Source: Taibaiella sp. (GTDB lineage Bacteria; Bacteroidota; Bacteroidia; Chitinophagales; Chitinophagaceae). From it: a DNA stretch of 64,000 nucleotides. The translations under genes and the position numbers were made by a program. Shown in pieces: positions 7,155-14,629 of the stretch (positions are counted from its first letter, which is position 1; each line of letters starts with the position of its first letter). The stretch spans positions 310,001-374,000 of the forward strand of contig JAEUVV010000010.1 of assembly GCA_016786705.1 (NCBI GenBank). Direction: 5' to 3'. The notes beneath the pieces are model-generated. The model was not told the DNA's origin. It saw only the letters and a list, made by a program, of their open reading frames with translations, and did no database searches.

Positions 7155-9098
7155 CTATTTAACCATACTGGTCAATACGGACGTATTGATCTTTAAAGGA
7201 TATTTCTGTTTCAATTTAGCTTCCCATTGTTTTTCCAGCTCTTTCTGGTATTCATCCACTACCTGGTCTCTGGCTTCGGCAAAGGTCTTTTTCACCGGGG
7301 CATTATATACTTCATCGGCTAATATAACAACTTCACCATCCTTACCGTCCGGGTAAATACCCAGTGGCTTTTGTGCTACGATCAGTTTTTTATCCACTTT
7401 GGGCACATGTTCAAAATCGAAACGACCGGTTTGCTGGTAAACTTTTTCGGCGTTTGAAGGAGTTTGCATTTTAGCCAAGGCGTCTTCTACACTCGCCCCG
7501 GCCTGTAAGGCAGCCAGGATCTGTTGTAAAGCCTCGTGGTTTTTACTCTGGAAAACTACCCCGGTAAAGCCCGGGTTCCAGGTATACTTATTAGCGTTTT
7601 TCTCATAATAAGTCCTTAAGCCCAGGGTATCTTTATTAGCTTTTGACCAGATATTCTTGTCCATCATATCAAAGATTAGCACGCCATTGCGGTATTCACC
7701 GGCAAGCTTTTTAAATTCCGGGCTGGTTTTTTCCAGGTTTTTCATTTGCGCGTCCAGGATCTGCTTTTCACTATAGATACGGTACAATTCCCTGAAAGCG
7801 TCTTCTTTGCGGCCGTTCAGCCTGCCCTGTGTAAGTGTCTTTACATAAGACAAAAAATCCTGCTGGTTATACTTCTGGGCGCCGATCTCGAACATTACCG
7901 CTTTCAGTTGCGGGTAATCGCCCAGTTTTTTATCTTTTCCGAAGTCTCCCTGGTCTACCGTTTCAATCAACTGGCCCAGGGCCGCGCTATGCTCTTTAAA
8001 GCCTACTTCTTTCCTCGCTACGGCAATATTCTGCGCTTTAAGCACCTCAGCTCTTGATTGCTCCAATTTAGCCTGCAAGGCCGGTTTTTGTACCTCAAAA
8101 GATTCCAGATCCTTTTTAGCGACCAGTTTAAAAAGGTGTACGCCGAAATTAGTAACCAGTGGTTCAGAGATATCGCCCGGCTTTTTCAGGCTAAGTACTG
8201 TTTGCTCCACCAATTCGTCTGTAGAGCCGGACGTGATAGGCGCTATAAGCCCACCCTTGTCCTTACTGAATTCGTCGTCTGAATATTGTTGCACCAGGCT
8301 TTCAAAAGCAGTACCGGATTGTGCCTCCTGCCTGATTTTTTTAGCCAGTTCTATTTTCTGTAATAATTCATCGTTATCCTTACCATCTGTAGCCAACAAG
8401 ATCTGCGCTACTTCCAGTGTACCTATAGAAGGCCGCTCGGCGATCACCTTTAGTAAGTGATAACCATAAGGAGATTTGAACGGTTTGGAGATGGAGCCTA
8501 CTGCAGTCGTGTAAGCTACATTTTCAAAATCATAAGGGGTCTGGAAAGCATTGATGTAACCCAGGCTGCCACCATGTACCGCGGTACCTTTATCAACAGA
8601 GTATTGTTTTGCAGCGGCTTCAAAAGTGATTTTACCGGAGTTGATCGCGGTAGCCAGCGAATCCAGTTTTTTATGGTTTGCTTCATCCGCCGCATCCCCA
8701 TAGCCATTCAACATAATATGCGCTACCTTACGTTCCAGTTTTTTCCGCTCATAAGCTTCTTTCACCAGTTTATCCAGGATAGATTTATCGGCAATATAGT
8801 TCTTAGCCAGCTGTGCCCGGTACATATCAATATCCGAACGCATCTCCGGGATCGTATCCAATTGAAGCGCGTCGGCCTCCATTACCTTCATCTTATATAA
8901 AGCATAGAGATTGGCAAAATTCTCTAAAGAAGTTTTATCATATTTCAGATCCTGGCTGTTGTTTTTTTGATACCAGCTCAGAAATTCCGCTTTACTCACC
9001 GCTTCTTTTCCTACCGTGAACACGGTTTGCGCGGAACCCGAACCTATACTTAAACCCAGGCTCAGGCTTAAAGCCAAAAGATATTTCGTTTGCATCAT
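7155..9098 (-). CDS. Periplasmic peptidyl-prolyl cis-trans isomerase (SurA/PpiC-like, two parvulin domains)
   Basis: The product is 647 residues with a signal peptide (LLALSLSLGLSIGSGSAQ). An N-terminal chaperone-like helical region spans residues 25-115. A first parvulin domain follows (~118-218: RKVAHIMLNGYG, HGGSLGYINAFQ, FKSPYGYHLLKV) and a second (~226-330: LEVAQILLATDGKDN, KDKGGLIAPITSG, TNFGVHLFKLVAKKD). The C-terminal ~300 residues contain another helical part and a degenerate third parvulin-like unit (WNPGFTGVVFQSK). In Bacteroidota these proteins assist folding of outer-membrane barrels, by analogy with SurA. It is monocistronic, with its own terminator. Confidence 0.9.
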   Translation of the reverse strand: MMQTKYLLALSLSLGLSIGSGSAQTVFTVGKEAVSKAEFLSWYQKNNSQDLKYDKTSLENFANLYALYKMKVMEADALQLDTIPEMRSDIDMYRAQLAKNYIADKSILDKLVKEAYERKKLERKVAHIMLNGYGDAADEANHKKLDSLATAINSGKITFEAAAKQYSVDKGTAVHGGSLGYINAFQTPYDFENVAYTTAVGSISKPFKSPYGYHLLKVIAERPSIGTLEVAQILLATDGKDNDELLQKIELAKKIRQEAQSGTAFESLVQQYSDDEFSKDKGGLIAPITSGSTDELVEQTVLSLKKPGDISEPLVTNFGVHLFKLVAKKDLESFEVQKPALQAKLEQSRAEVLKAQNIAVARKEVGFKEHSAALGQLIETVDQGDFGKDKKLGDYPQLKAVMFEIGAQKYNQQDFLSYVKTLTQGRLNGRKEDAFRELYRIYSEKQILDAQMKNLEKTSPEFKKLAGEYRNGVLIFDMMDKNIWSKANKDTLGLRTYYEKNANKYTWNPGFTGVVFQSKNHEALQQILAALQAGASVEDALAKMQTPSNAEKVYQQTGRFDFEHVPKVDKKLIVAQKPLGIYPDGKDGEVVILADEVYNAPVKKTFAEARDQVVDEYQKELEKQWEAKLKQKYPLKINTSVLTSMVK

Positions 9099-9214
9099 GA
9101 TAGTTTATGATCTATTTTTTCAAAATAAAGATGCTAAGTTATAAAAATACTGCTTTAACTGGCAAGAAAATAATCGTTAAACAATGGGCTTATATTTATT
9201 AATGGCGCTTATAG

Positions 9215-9222
9215 TACATTTG
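9215..9222 (+). promoter_or_regulatory. Putative -7 element of mqnB
   Basis: TACATTTG matches TAnnTTTG and lies 14 bases before the mqnB ATG. The best -33-like sequence (TTTA at 9195) is 16 bases upstream, closer than usual. Confidence 0.5.
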
Positions 9223-9236
9223 CTTTACGAATAAAT

Positions 9237-9932
9237 ATGGAAAAAGGAAATAAAAGCATATTGATCATAGCCGCCACGATGCCGGAAATAAATCCCCTGG
9301 TCCGGCACCTGCAGGAAGCATATACCCGGCTTAATGAACACGGACTGTTGTTTGCCGGTAATGGCTTACTCATCCGGGTCGAAATATGTGGCATTGGCCT
9401 GTTGGCAACCGCTTTTAACCTGGGACAGGTATTAAATACCGGCACATTTGACTGCGTGGTCCAGCTGGGTATTGGCGGAGCCTACCCTGGCGCGCAAATT
9501 GACCTGGGTGGAATCGTTTATGTAGAGGCAGAGCGGATCGGCGACCTGGGCGCCAGCACAAAAGAGGGCGATTTTTTAACCCTGCAGCAAATAGGACTGG
9601 AAGAACCCAGCGCAGGCGTCCTGCCCGGTAACCCACCGGCTGATTTAGCCGGATTTTTACAGCAATTGCAGGCGGCAGAAGGGATCAGCATCAATCATAA
9701 CACCGGCGACCCTGCCGGACGTAACCGCTTCGCTATAGCACCGGGATCTATCGTTGTAGAAAGTATGGAGGGAGCTGCGCTTCATTATGTTTGCTCGGCG
9801 CTTAAAGTGCCGTTTGTGCAGCTCAGGAGTATTTCCAACTGGGTGGAGCCCAGGGATAAAAGCCGCTGGCAGATGGGCCCTGCCCTGCAAAATCTTAACA
9901 AAACTGCTATAGCCCTGCTTCAATATTTATAG
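9237..9932 (+). CDS. mqnB: Futalosine hydrolase
   Basis: The product is 231 residues, a member of the nucleoside phosphorylase/hydrolase superfamily. It cleaves futalosine to dehypoxanthinyl futalosine plus hypoxanthine in the futalosine route to menaquinone. Evidence is the N-terminal ILIIAATMPEINPL, CGIGLLATAFNLGQVL, the VVQLGIGGAYPGAQIDLGG purine-binding loop with DLGGIVYVEAERIGDLGA, and the VESMEGAA signature near residues 175-182, whose Met-Glu contact the ribose. This organism therefore probably makes menaquinone through futalosine. It stands alone, divergent from the isomerase gene, with a TACATTTG promoter element. Confidence 0.93.
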   Translation: MEKGNKSILIIAATMPEINPLVRHLQEAYTRLNEHGLLFAGNGLLIRVEICGIGLLATAFNLGQVLNTGTFDCVVQLGIGGAYPGAQIDLGGIVYVEAERIGDLGASTKEGDFLTLQQIGLEEPSAGVLPGNPPADLAGFLQQLQAAEGISINHNTGDPAGRNRFAIAPGSIVVESMEGAALHYVCSALKVPFVQLRSISNWVEPRDKSRWQMGPALQNLNKTAIALLQYL

Positions 9933-9943
9933 CGACATCTTAG

Positions 9944-9951
9944 TATCTTTG
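9944..9951 (+). promoter_or_regulatory. Putative -7 element of the DUF2007 gene
   Basis: TATCTTTG matches TAnnTTTG and lies 21 bases before the ATG at 9973, in the gap after mqnB. Confidence 0.5.
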
Positions 9952-9972
9952 ATCGAATTAATAAGCTGAACA

Positions 9973-10218
9973 ATGGATAAATTAGTAACCGTAGGCACCT
10001 ACTCTGATTATTTTTCTGCCAATACCATGCTACAGGTGTTACAGGAATCAGGCATCCAGGCCCGCCTGTTGAATGAAAACTCCGGTACCATGCTGCCTTC
10101 AATGGCAGTAGGCGGCATCAAATTGCAGGTGCTACAGTCGGATGAAGCAAAGGCACGGGAGCTGATTACCAGGCTGGAAGCCGAAGCGGATGAGGCCAGG
10201 GATACAGACGCGTTTTGA
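9973..10218 (+). CDS. DUF2007 domain protein, ending at an in-frame TGA before a zinc-ribbon tail
   Basis: The frame gives 81 residues to the TGA at 10216-10218. The whole product is one DUF2007 (putative signal-transducing) domain: a ferredoxin-like unit with LVTVGTYSDYFSANTMLQVL, the turn ARLLNENSGTMLPSMAVGGI and KLQVLQSDEAKARELI. In this family such domains often precede a zinc ribbon. Reading through the TGA continues in the same frame for 59 more sense codons that encode exactly such a ribbon (see 10219-10398). As written the gene makes a truncated protein. Alternatives are a recent nonsense mutation, stop-codon readthrough or a sequencing error. Function is unknown. Confidence 0.8.
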   Translation: MDKLVTVGTYSDYFSANTMLQVLQESGIQARLLNENSGTMLPSMAVGGIKLQVLQSDEAKARELITRLEAEADEARDTDAF

Positions 10219-10398
10219 AGCGAAGATAAATCCGCCTTCGATCCCAATAACAGGATTTGCATTTACTGCGGCAGCAGGAATACCAGTATTACAGACGCCA
10301 GCAGGAAAACTTTCTTCGGCAAAACACTTTACCGGAAATTCCCGAAACTATTTGATAAAGAAACCTGGCATTGTTTTCACTGTGGCAAAGATTTCTAA
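10219..10398 (+). pseudogene. In-frame zinc-ribbon tail cut off from the DUF2007 gene by TGA
   Basis: Directly after TGA (10216-10218) the same frame stays open to TAA at 10396-10398. It encodes 59 residues with two CxxC pairs: RICIYCGSRNTS and ETWHCFHCGKDF, a typical four-cysteine zinc ribbon. Codon usage looks like the neighbouring coding DNA. There is no obvious start codon of its own, and the DUF2007 part lacks the ribbon, so the two belonged to one ~141-residue protein. The coding pattern after the stop shows that selection held it until recently, or that the stop is sometimes read through. Confidence 0.75.
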
Positions 10399-10482
10399 CG
10401 GAGTTACAGGCCGTTCCCCACAACCGGAAGGTGCATACTGGTGAGCCGAATGATAAAGCTACGTATTAAGCCCGGCTTCCCT

Positions 10483-10490
10483 TAACTTTG
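10483..10490 (+). promoter_or_regulatory. Putative -7 element of dnaG
   Basis: TAACTTTG matches TAnnTTTG and ends 10 bases before the dnaG ATG at 10501, implying a very short leader. Confidence 0.5.
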
Positions 10491-10500
10491 CAGGCAACAG

Positions 10501-12441
10501 ATGATCACAAACGACAGCATACAGAAAGTACTAACACACGCGGACATTGTAGAAGTAATAGGCCATTTTATGCAGCTGAAAAAGCGCGGCTCCAATTACA
10601 TCGGCAACTGTCCTTTTCATAATGAAAAAACGCCTTCCTTTAATGTTAACCCGGCCAAAAATATCTTTAAATGTTTTGGTTGCGGTAAAGGCGGCGACTC
10701 CGTTACCTTTTTAGAAGAGCATGAGAAATTCTCTTTTGTAGAAGCTATTCGCTGGCTGGCCGATTTTTACAAGATCGAACTGGAAGAGTCCGCACCTTCT
10801 GAAGCCTATGTGGCCCATCTGCAGGTAGAAGAAAGCCTCCGGATCATCAATGATTTTGCGGCGCAATACTTCAAAAACAACCTACTGAATACCGAAGAAG
10901 GGCAAAACATAGGTCTGAGCTATTTCCGGGAGAGAGGCTTTAGTAACGCGACCATTGAAAAATTCATGCTGGGCTATAGCCTGGAGCAATGGGACGCCTT
11001 TTTGGTATCCGCGCTGGCCAAAGGTTTTGACAAAAACCTGCTGGAAAAAGCCGGCCTGATCAAAGTAAGGCCCGACCGGGTTTATGACAGCTACCGGGGC
11101 CGGGTAATCTTCCCTATCTTCAGTAATACCGGCAAAATACTGGGTTTCGGCGCCCGTATCTTAAAAAAGACAGAGAAAGCCCCGAAATATGTAAACAGCC
11201 CCGAGAACGAACTTTATGTAAAGAACCGGGTACTTTACGGCCTATACCAATCCAGGAAAGCTATTAATGACAAACAGGAATGCTTCCTGGTAGAGGGCTA
11301 TACCGATGTAATTTCTTTGCACCAGGCGGGTATCGAGAATGTCGTTTCCTCGAGCGGGACCTCCCTCACCACCGGTCAGCTGAAGCAGATCGGCAATCTT
11401 ACCAAAAACCTGACCATTCTTTATGATGGCGATGCTGCCGGTATCAAAGCGGCCTTAAGAGGGCTGGATATGGCGATCGAAGAAAACTTCATCGTCAAGC
11501 TCGTTTTGCTGCCCGAAGGGGAAGACCCCGACAGCTTTGTGCAGAAGAACGGCAGTGCCGCTTTTGAAACTTATGTAGCCGGCAATAAAGTAGACATTAT
11601 CGACTTTATGATGGAGCAGGGCCTGAAAGAGGCCCAGAACGACCCATTCAAAAAGTCTGCCGTGGCCAATGAGATAGCCGCAACAGTAGCTAAAATCGAC
11701 AAAGGTAAAAACCTGGGCTTGCACCTGCATTACATCAAAGAGGCGTCTACAAAGCTGAATATTGACGAAGAAGCTTTTGTAGGCATTGTCAATAACTTCA
11801 TCCGGGAACGACTCAAGAAGCCGGTCAAAGAAGAGCTAGCTCCTGTGTCACAAACCTTTGATGAACCTATCCTGGATGAATACGGGCAGATCGTCAGTAT
11901 GCCCGAAGAAGCTTCTTTAAACCTTTACAAGAAAGAGCACAAAGAAGAATGGCAGCTCATCAAAATGCTGATTGAGCATGGCGATAAAATGTACGAAGCA
12001 GGTAAAACAGTAGCTACCCACTTTTTCGAAGAAATCGACATCAGTATCTTTGAGGAGCCTATGGCCCACGATATCGCGATGATCTATTATAAATACTGGC
12101 AGGACAACAAAGCGTTCCCTCCATTGAGCTTTTTCACCAATTATGCGATGAAATCGATCAAGGAGAAAGTGATCGACCTGATCCAGGTAGAGTTTACCCC
12201 CAGCGAGAACTGGCAGTTAAAGTATAATATAGAGATCCCCGACACGGAAGCCAATTACCTGGACGATGTGATCAGCTCTTTTGCTTATTTTAAACTGAAA
12301 TTACTGCGAAAATATATTGCGGAAAACCTGGAGGAACTGAAACTCTGTAAAGACCCGGCAAAAGTAGAACAGCTGGTAAAGACCAATTTACTATTGAAGC
12401 AGCAGGAAAAACAATTAATGGCCGTTGTTATTGTGAAGTAG
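10501..12441 (+). CDS. dnaG: DNA primase
   Basis: At 646 residues it is full length. An N-terminal CHC2 zinc finger is seen as NCPFHNEKTPSF with NIFKCFGCGKGGD (Cys37, His40, Cys58, Cys61). The catalytic core has the conserved FPIFSNTGKILGFGARIL, followed by the Toprim domain with FLVEGYTDVISLHQAGI around residue 264 (catalytic Glu) and ILYDGDAAG near 310 (metal-binding Asp pair). The C-terminal ~200 residues are the helicase-binding region, variable between phyla. It synthesises RNA primers at the replication fork. The gene stands alone after the DUF2007 gene and converges on a minus-strand cytochrome gene; a 17-base repeat element lies between them. Confidence 0.97.
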   Translation: MITNDSIQKVLTHADIVEVIGHFMQLKKRGSNYIGNCPFHNEKTPSFNVNPAKNIFKCFGCGKGGDSVTFLEEHEKFSFVEAIRWLADFYKIELEESAPSEAYVAHLQVEESLRIINDFAAQYFKNNLLNTEEGQNIGLSYFRERGFSNATIEKFMLGYSLEQWDAFLVSALAKGFDKNLLEKAGLIKVRPDRVYDSYRGRVIFPIFSNTGKILGFGARILKKTEKAPKYVNSPENELYVKNRVLYGLYQSRKAINDKQECFLVEGYTDVISLHQAGIENVVSSSGTSLTTGQLKQIGNLTKNLTILYDGDAAGIKAALRGLDMAIEENFIVKLVLLPEGEDPDSFVQKNGSAAFETYVAGNKVDIIDFMMEQGLKEAQNDPFKKSAVANEIAATVAKIDKGKNLGLHLHYIKEASTKLNIDEEAFVGIVNNFIRERLKKPVKEELAPVSQTFDEPILDEYGQIVSMPEEASLNLYKKEHKEEWQLIKMLIEHGDKMYEAGKTVATHFFEEIDISIFEEPMAHDIAMIYYKYWQDNKAFPPLSFFTNYAMKSIKEKVIDLIQVEFTPSENWQLKYNIEIPDTEANYLDDVISSFAYFKLKLLRKYIAENLEELKLCKDPAKVEQLVKTNLLLKQQEKQLMAVVIVK

Positions 12442-12443
12442 TA

Positions 12444-12460
12444 AGTAAAAAGTGAGAAGT
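12444..12460. repeat. AGTAAAAAGTGA-type intergenic repeat, copy 1
   Basis: AGTAAAAAGTGAGAAGT lies in an A-rich tract between the convergent ends of dnaG and the cytochrome gene. It matches 16 of 17 bases of the reverse complement of 60682-60698, which also lies between two convergent genes. The surrounding tract repeats the short unit AAAGT. Confidence 0.6.
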
Positions 12461-12474
12461 TAAAAGTAAAAGTA

Positions 12475-12864
12475 TTAAAAAGTAGTTTCCAGGTAGTAAA
12501 ATAAAGCTTTTAATTCAGCATCTGTCAGGGTAAAGCTATGCCTGTAAGTCTGGCCGCCCCACTTTTCATTCAATTCAAGCGTATAAGGATCCCCTGCTTT
12601 CAACAAACTATCCTGGTTACGGACAAACTTTTGCAATTCAGCAAAATCACCCTGTACCTCATGTATCCTGTCCGCTAACCTATTATCATCACTTCTTGCA
12701 TCGGCATGACAATGTTCGCAATGCCTCAAATATAAAACCTTTCCGATCTCCGGAACAGTCCGTGGATCGGAAAGGTCTAAATGGTCAGCGCCCTTTTCTT
12801 CTGGCGGACTGCCACAGGCAAAAACGCCACAGACTAAGCAGAAAAGTAGTACCGCCTTGCGCAT
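12475..12864 (-). CDS. Small c-type cytochrome-like lipoprotein
   Basis: The product is 129 residues. The lipoprotein signal is LLFCLVCGVFACGSP, with lipidated Cys17. A single haem-binding CxxCH (C49-E-H-C-H53) follows in LYLRHCEHCHADARS. The remainder is short and helical (LHDLSDPRTVPEIGKV-like N-terminal part, TLTDAELKALFYYLE at the end), typical of one-domain class I cytochromes. An axial Met is not obvious. It is probably anchored in the envelope as an electron carrier or sensor. It lies 10 bases downstream of the DUF423 gene, as the last gene of the aroK operon. Confidence 0.75.
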   Translation of the reverse strand: MRKAVLLFCLVCGVFACGSPPEEKGADHLDLSDPRTVPEIGKVLYLRHCEHCHADARSDDNRLADRIHEVQGDFAELQKFVRNQDSLLKAGDPYTLELNEKWGGQTYRHSFTLTDAELKALFYYLETTF

Positions 12865-12874
12865 AGCTTATTGA

Positions 12875-13273
12875 TTAACTCTTTTGCACGGTACTTAAAG
12901 CGCCGATTAAGGTGAAGAGCCACCCCAGGATCATAAACAGCCCGCCGACTGGTGTCAGGATACCGAAACCTTTCAGGCCTACAGATCCTGCATGTTTCAT
13001 AGCCACTAAAGCATAAATGGAGCCGCTGAACAATACAATCCCGATCACGAACATCCAGGTCGCTCTCACCATCCAGGCAGAAGGATTATGGGCAAACAAC
13101 AGGCCAACCCCAAGCAGGACAATCGCATGGTACATCTGGTACTTTACGCCCGTTTCAAAAGTATTCAGCAATTCCGGTTCTAATTTTTCTTTTAAGGCAT
13201 GAGCGCCAAAAGCGCCTAAGATAACGGCCAGCATACCAAAAAGAGTCGCGGCTACTATTGCTTGTTTGTACAT
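12875..13273 (-). CDS. DUF423 (YgdD-type) inner-membrane protein
   Basis: The product is 132 residues with four predicted membrane helices. The family signature is AVILGAFGAHALKEKL near the N-terminus and the pattern KYQMYHAIVLLGVGLLF. WMFVIGIVLFSGSIYALV and LTPVGGLFMILGWLFTLIGAL follow. DUF423 proteins are conserved in many bacteria and their biochemical role is unknown. The start overlaps the last 19 bases of aroK, which implies translational coupling. Confidence 0.9.
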   Translation of the reverse strand: MYKQAIVAATLFGMLAVILGAFGAHALKEKLEPELLNTFETGVKYQMYHAIVLLGVGLLFAHNPSAWMVRATWMFVIGIVLFSGSIYALVAMKHAGSVGLKGFGILTPVGGLFMILGWLFTLIGALSTVQKS

Positions 13274-13797
13274 GAGGGAAAAATTTTATAGCGTTCAAAA
13301 AATTCCGCAAAGTTACTTATTCTAAGTGTTACTGCATCAAGACTTAAATGACTTTGTGTATAATAAGGTTCCCGCTGCTGCAGCAATTCCTGCAAATAAG
13401 CCAAACGGTCCTTTTCCGCCACATTTTGTATCAACGGGCGCACTACTCTGGCCTGCTCCAGCCTGCTTTTAATAAACTCCGGCCTTGCCTTAAGGTAGAT
13501 CACCAGGCCGTTTTCGAGCATGTACTGCATATTATCATGAAAACAGGGTGTACCGCCACCGGTGGAGATGATGTGCAAAGATTGGCCCGATCCTTTTTCC
13601 ACGCACTGACGCAGTGCACGCGCTTCTTCTTCCCGGAAATTAGCCTCTCCTTTTTCGAATAACTGCACGATGCGGGATTGGGTCTTAATTTCGATGAACA
13701 GGTCCAGGTCTGTGGTCGTACAATCATATTTCGCTCTTAGCTTTTTGAGCCAAAATGACTTCCCTACTCCGGGCATACCTACGAGAAATACATTCAT
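13255..13797 (-). CDS. aroK: Shikimate kinase
   Basis: At 180 residues it is full length. It phosphorylates shikimate with ATP in the fifth step from DAHP toward chorismate. The P-loop is G7-MPGVGKS14. TTDLDLFIEIKT holds the Asp-x-Asp of the shikimate site, and ANFREEEARAL holds the conserved FRExE arginine. IISTGGGTP is the GGG shikimate-binding turn, and RVVRPLI is the lid arginine. It is first in a minus-strand operon with the DUF423 and cytochrome genes. A full promoter is visible upstream (-33 TTTG at 13866-13869, -7 TACTTTTG at 13840-13847, 18-base spacing). Confidence 0.95.
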   Translation of the reverse strand: MNVFLVGMPGVGKSFWLKKLRAKYDCTTTDLDLFIEIKTQSRIVQLFEKGEANFREEEARALRQCVEKGSGQSLHIISTGGGTPCFHDNMQYMLENGLVIYLKARPEFIKSRLEQARVVRPLIQNVAEKDRLAYLQELLQQREPYYTQSHLSLDAVTLRISNFAEFFERYKIFPSCTNKQ

Positions 13798-13822
13798 GAT
13801 GCGGTGCTAAAAGGATTATGAT

Positions 13823-13830
13823 TAAATTTG
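13823..13830 (+). promoter_or_regulatory. Putative -7 element of the family 2 glycosyltransferase gene
   Basis: TAAATTTG lies 28 bases before the ATG at 13859. It is only 10 bases from the -7 element of aroK on the other strand, so the two divergent promoters overlap. No clear -33 TTTG is found. Confidence 0.45.
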
Positions 13831-13839
13831 CCTGCTGCA

Positions 13840-13869
13840 CAAAAGTAATCAAATTGATATGAAACCAAA
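13840..13869 (-). promoter_or_regulatory. Promoter of the aroK operon
   Basis: On the minus strand TTTG (13869-13866) and TACTTTTG (13847-13840) are separated by 18 bases, matching the Bacteroidota -33/-7 form. The -33 lies inside the first codons of the divergent glycosyltransferase gene. Confidence 0.6.
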
Positions 13870-14629
13870 ACTATCTGTATGTATCATCTCCAACATGATC
13901 GACGAAAGGCTTTACCAGGTCATTGATAGCTTTAGGCACTCTTCGTTTGAAATTTGTGTGGGTTTTAACGGTTTAGCAGCAGGAAAAATAAATGCGTTCC
14001 AGCAAATCGCAGGAGCAATAAAGGTATTCGGCCTGCCCTGGGAGGGTTATGGCGCGACAAAAAATAGTTTAGCACAAAAGGCGGCGGCAGACTGGATCTT
14101 ATCCATCGACAGTGATGAGATCGCCGAGGCAACATTAATAGACAGTTTAACGCGACTTGACCTGGAAGTACCCGATAAAGTGTACGCGGTCAAACGCATT
14201 CAAAAAATCGGTGCTCATAAAATACGCTTTGGCAGCTTCGGCGCCCCGGAATGGAAAATACGCTTATACAACAAGCATACTGCTTCCTGGGACCTGGAAA
14301 AAGTACATGAAGACCTGCAAATACCTCCCGGCAATAAGGTAGAAAGACTAGCCGGCACACTCTGGCACCTGACCGCTGAAAACCTGGCTGAAGTAAAGGC
14401 CAAAAACGATCATTATGCCCGCCTGAGCGCCGAAAATATGCTGCGGCGTGGTAAAAAAGCAGGTATTTTAAAACCCGGTCTATCCGCGTTTATGGCTTTT
14501 ATGAAACAATATTTCTTTAAGAAAGGTTTACTGGACGGTAGTATAGGCTGGCAGCTTGCCCGCGAAAGCGCAAGATACACCTACCTGAAATATAGTAATT
14601 TAAGAACGATGCAATCCTCAGCTGTTTAG
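13859..14629 (+). CDS. Family 2 glycosyltransferase (LPS-core type)
   Basis: The product is 256 residues. The GT-A fold starts KLSVCIISNMIDERLYQVID. The acidic metal/nucleotide-sugar motif is WILSIDSDEIAEATL. The C-terminal half has W-D-L-E-K-V-H-E-D, the His/Glu acceptor-base region seen in WaaE/KdtX-like transferases, and GTLWHLTAENL. Most likely it adds a sugar to lipopolysaccharide or another envelope glycan in the cytoplasm. Donor and acceptor cannot be told from sequence. Its 3' end overlaps the convergent GH3 gene by 12 bases. Confidence 0.85.
   Translation: MKPKLSVCIISNMIDERLYQVIDSFRHSSFEICVGFNGLAAGKINAFQQIAGAIKVFGLPWEGYGATKNSLAQKAAADWILSIDSDEIAEATLIDSLTRLDLEVPDKVYAVKRIQKIGAHKIRFGSFGAPEWKIRLYNKHTASWDLEKVHEDLQIPPGNKVERLAGTLWHLTAENLAEVKAKNDHYARLSAENMLRRGKKAGILKPGLSAFMAFMKQYFFKKGLLDGSIGWQLARESARYTYLKYSNLRTMQSSAV

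Noticed and set aside
8457..8900. 147-codon frame opposite the isomerase gene
   Set aside because: Antisense of a conserved gene, no signal or domain, low-complexity composition; a shadow frame.
10216..10218. TGA as selenocysteine codon
   Set aside because: No SECIS-like hairpin is obvious after it, the position is not in a redox motif, and Bacteroidota of this kind are not known to use it here.
10190..10444. 84-codon plus-strand frame overlapping the DUF2007 end
   Set aside because: It is in another frame from the DUF2007/zinc-ribbon reading and shows no domain; the in-frame continuation after the TGA explains the region better.
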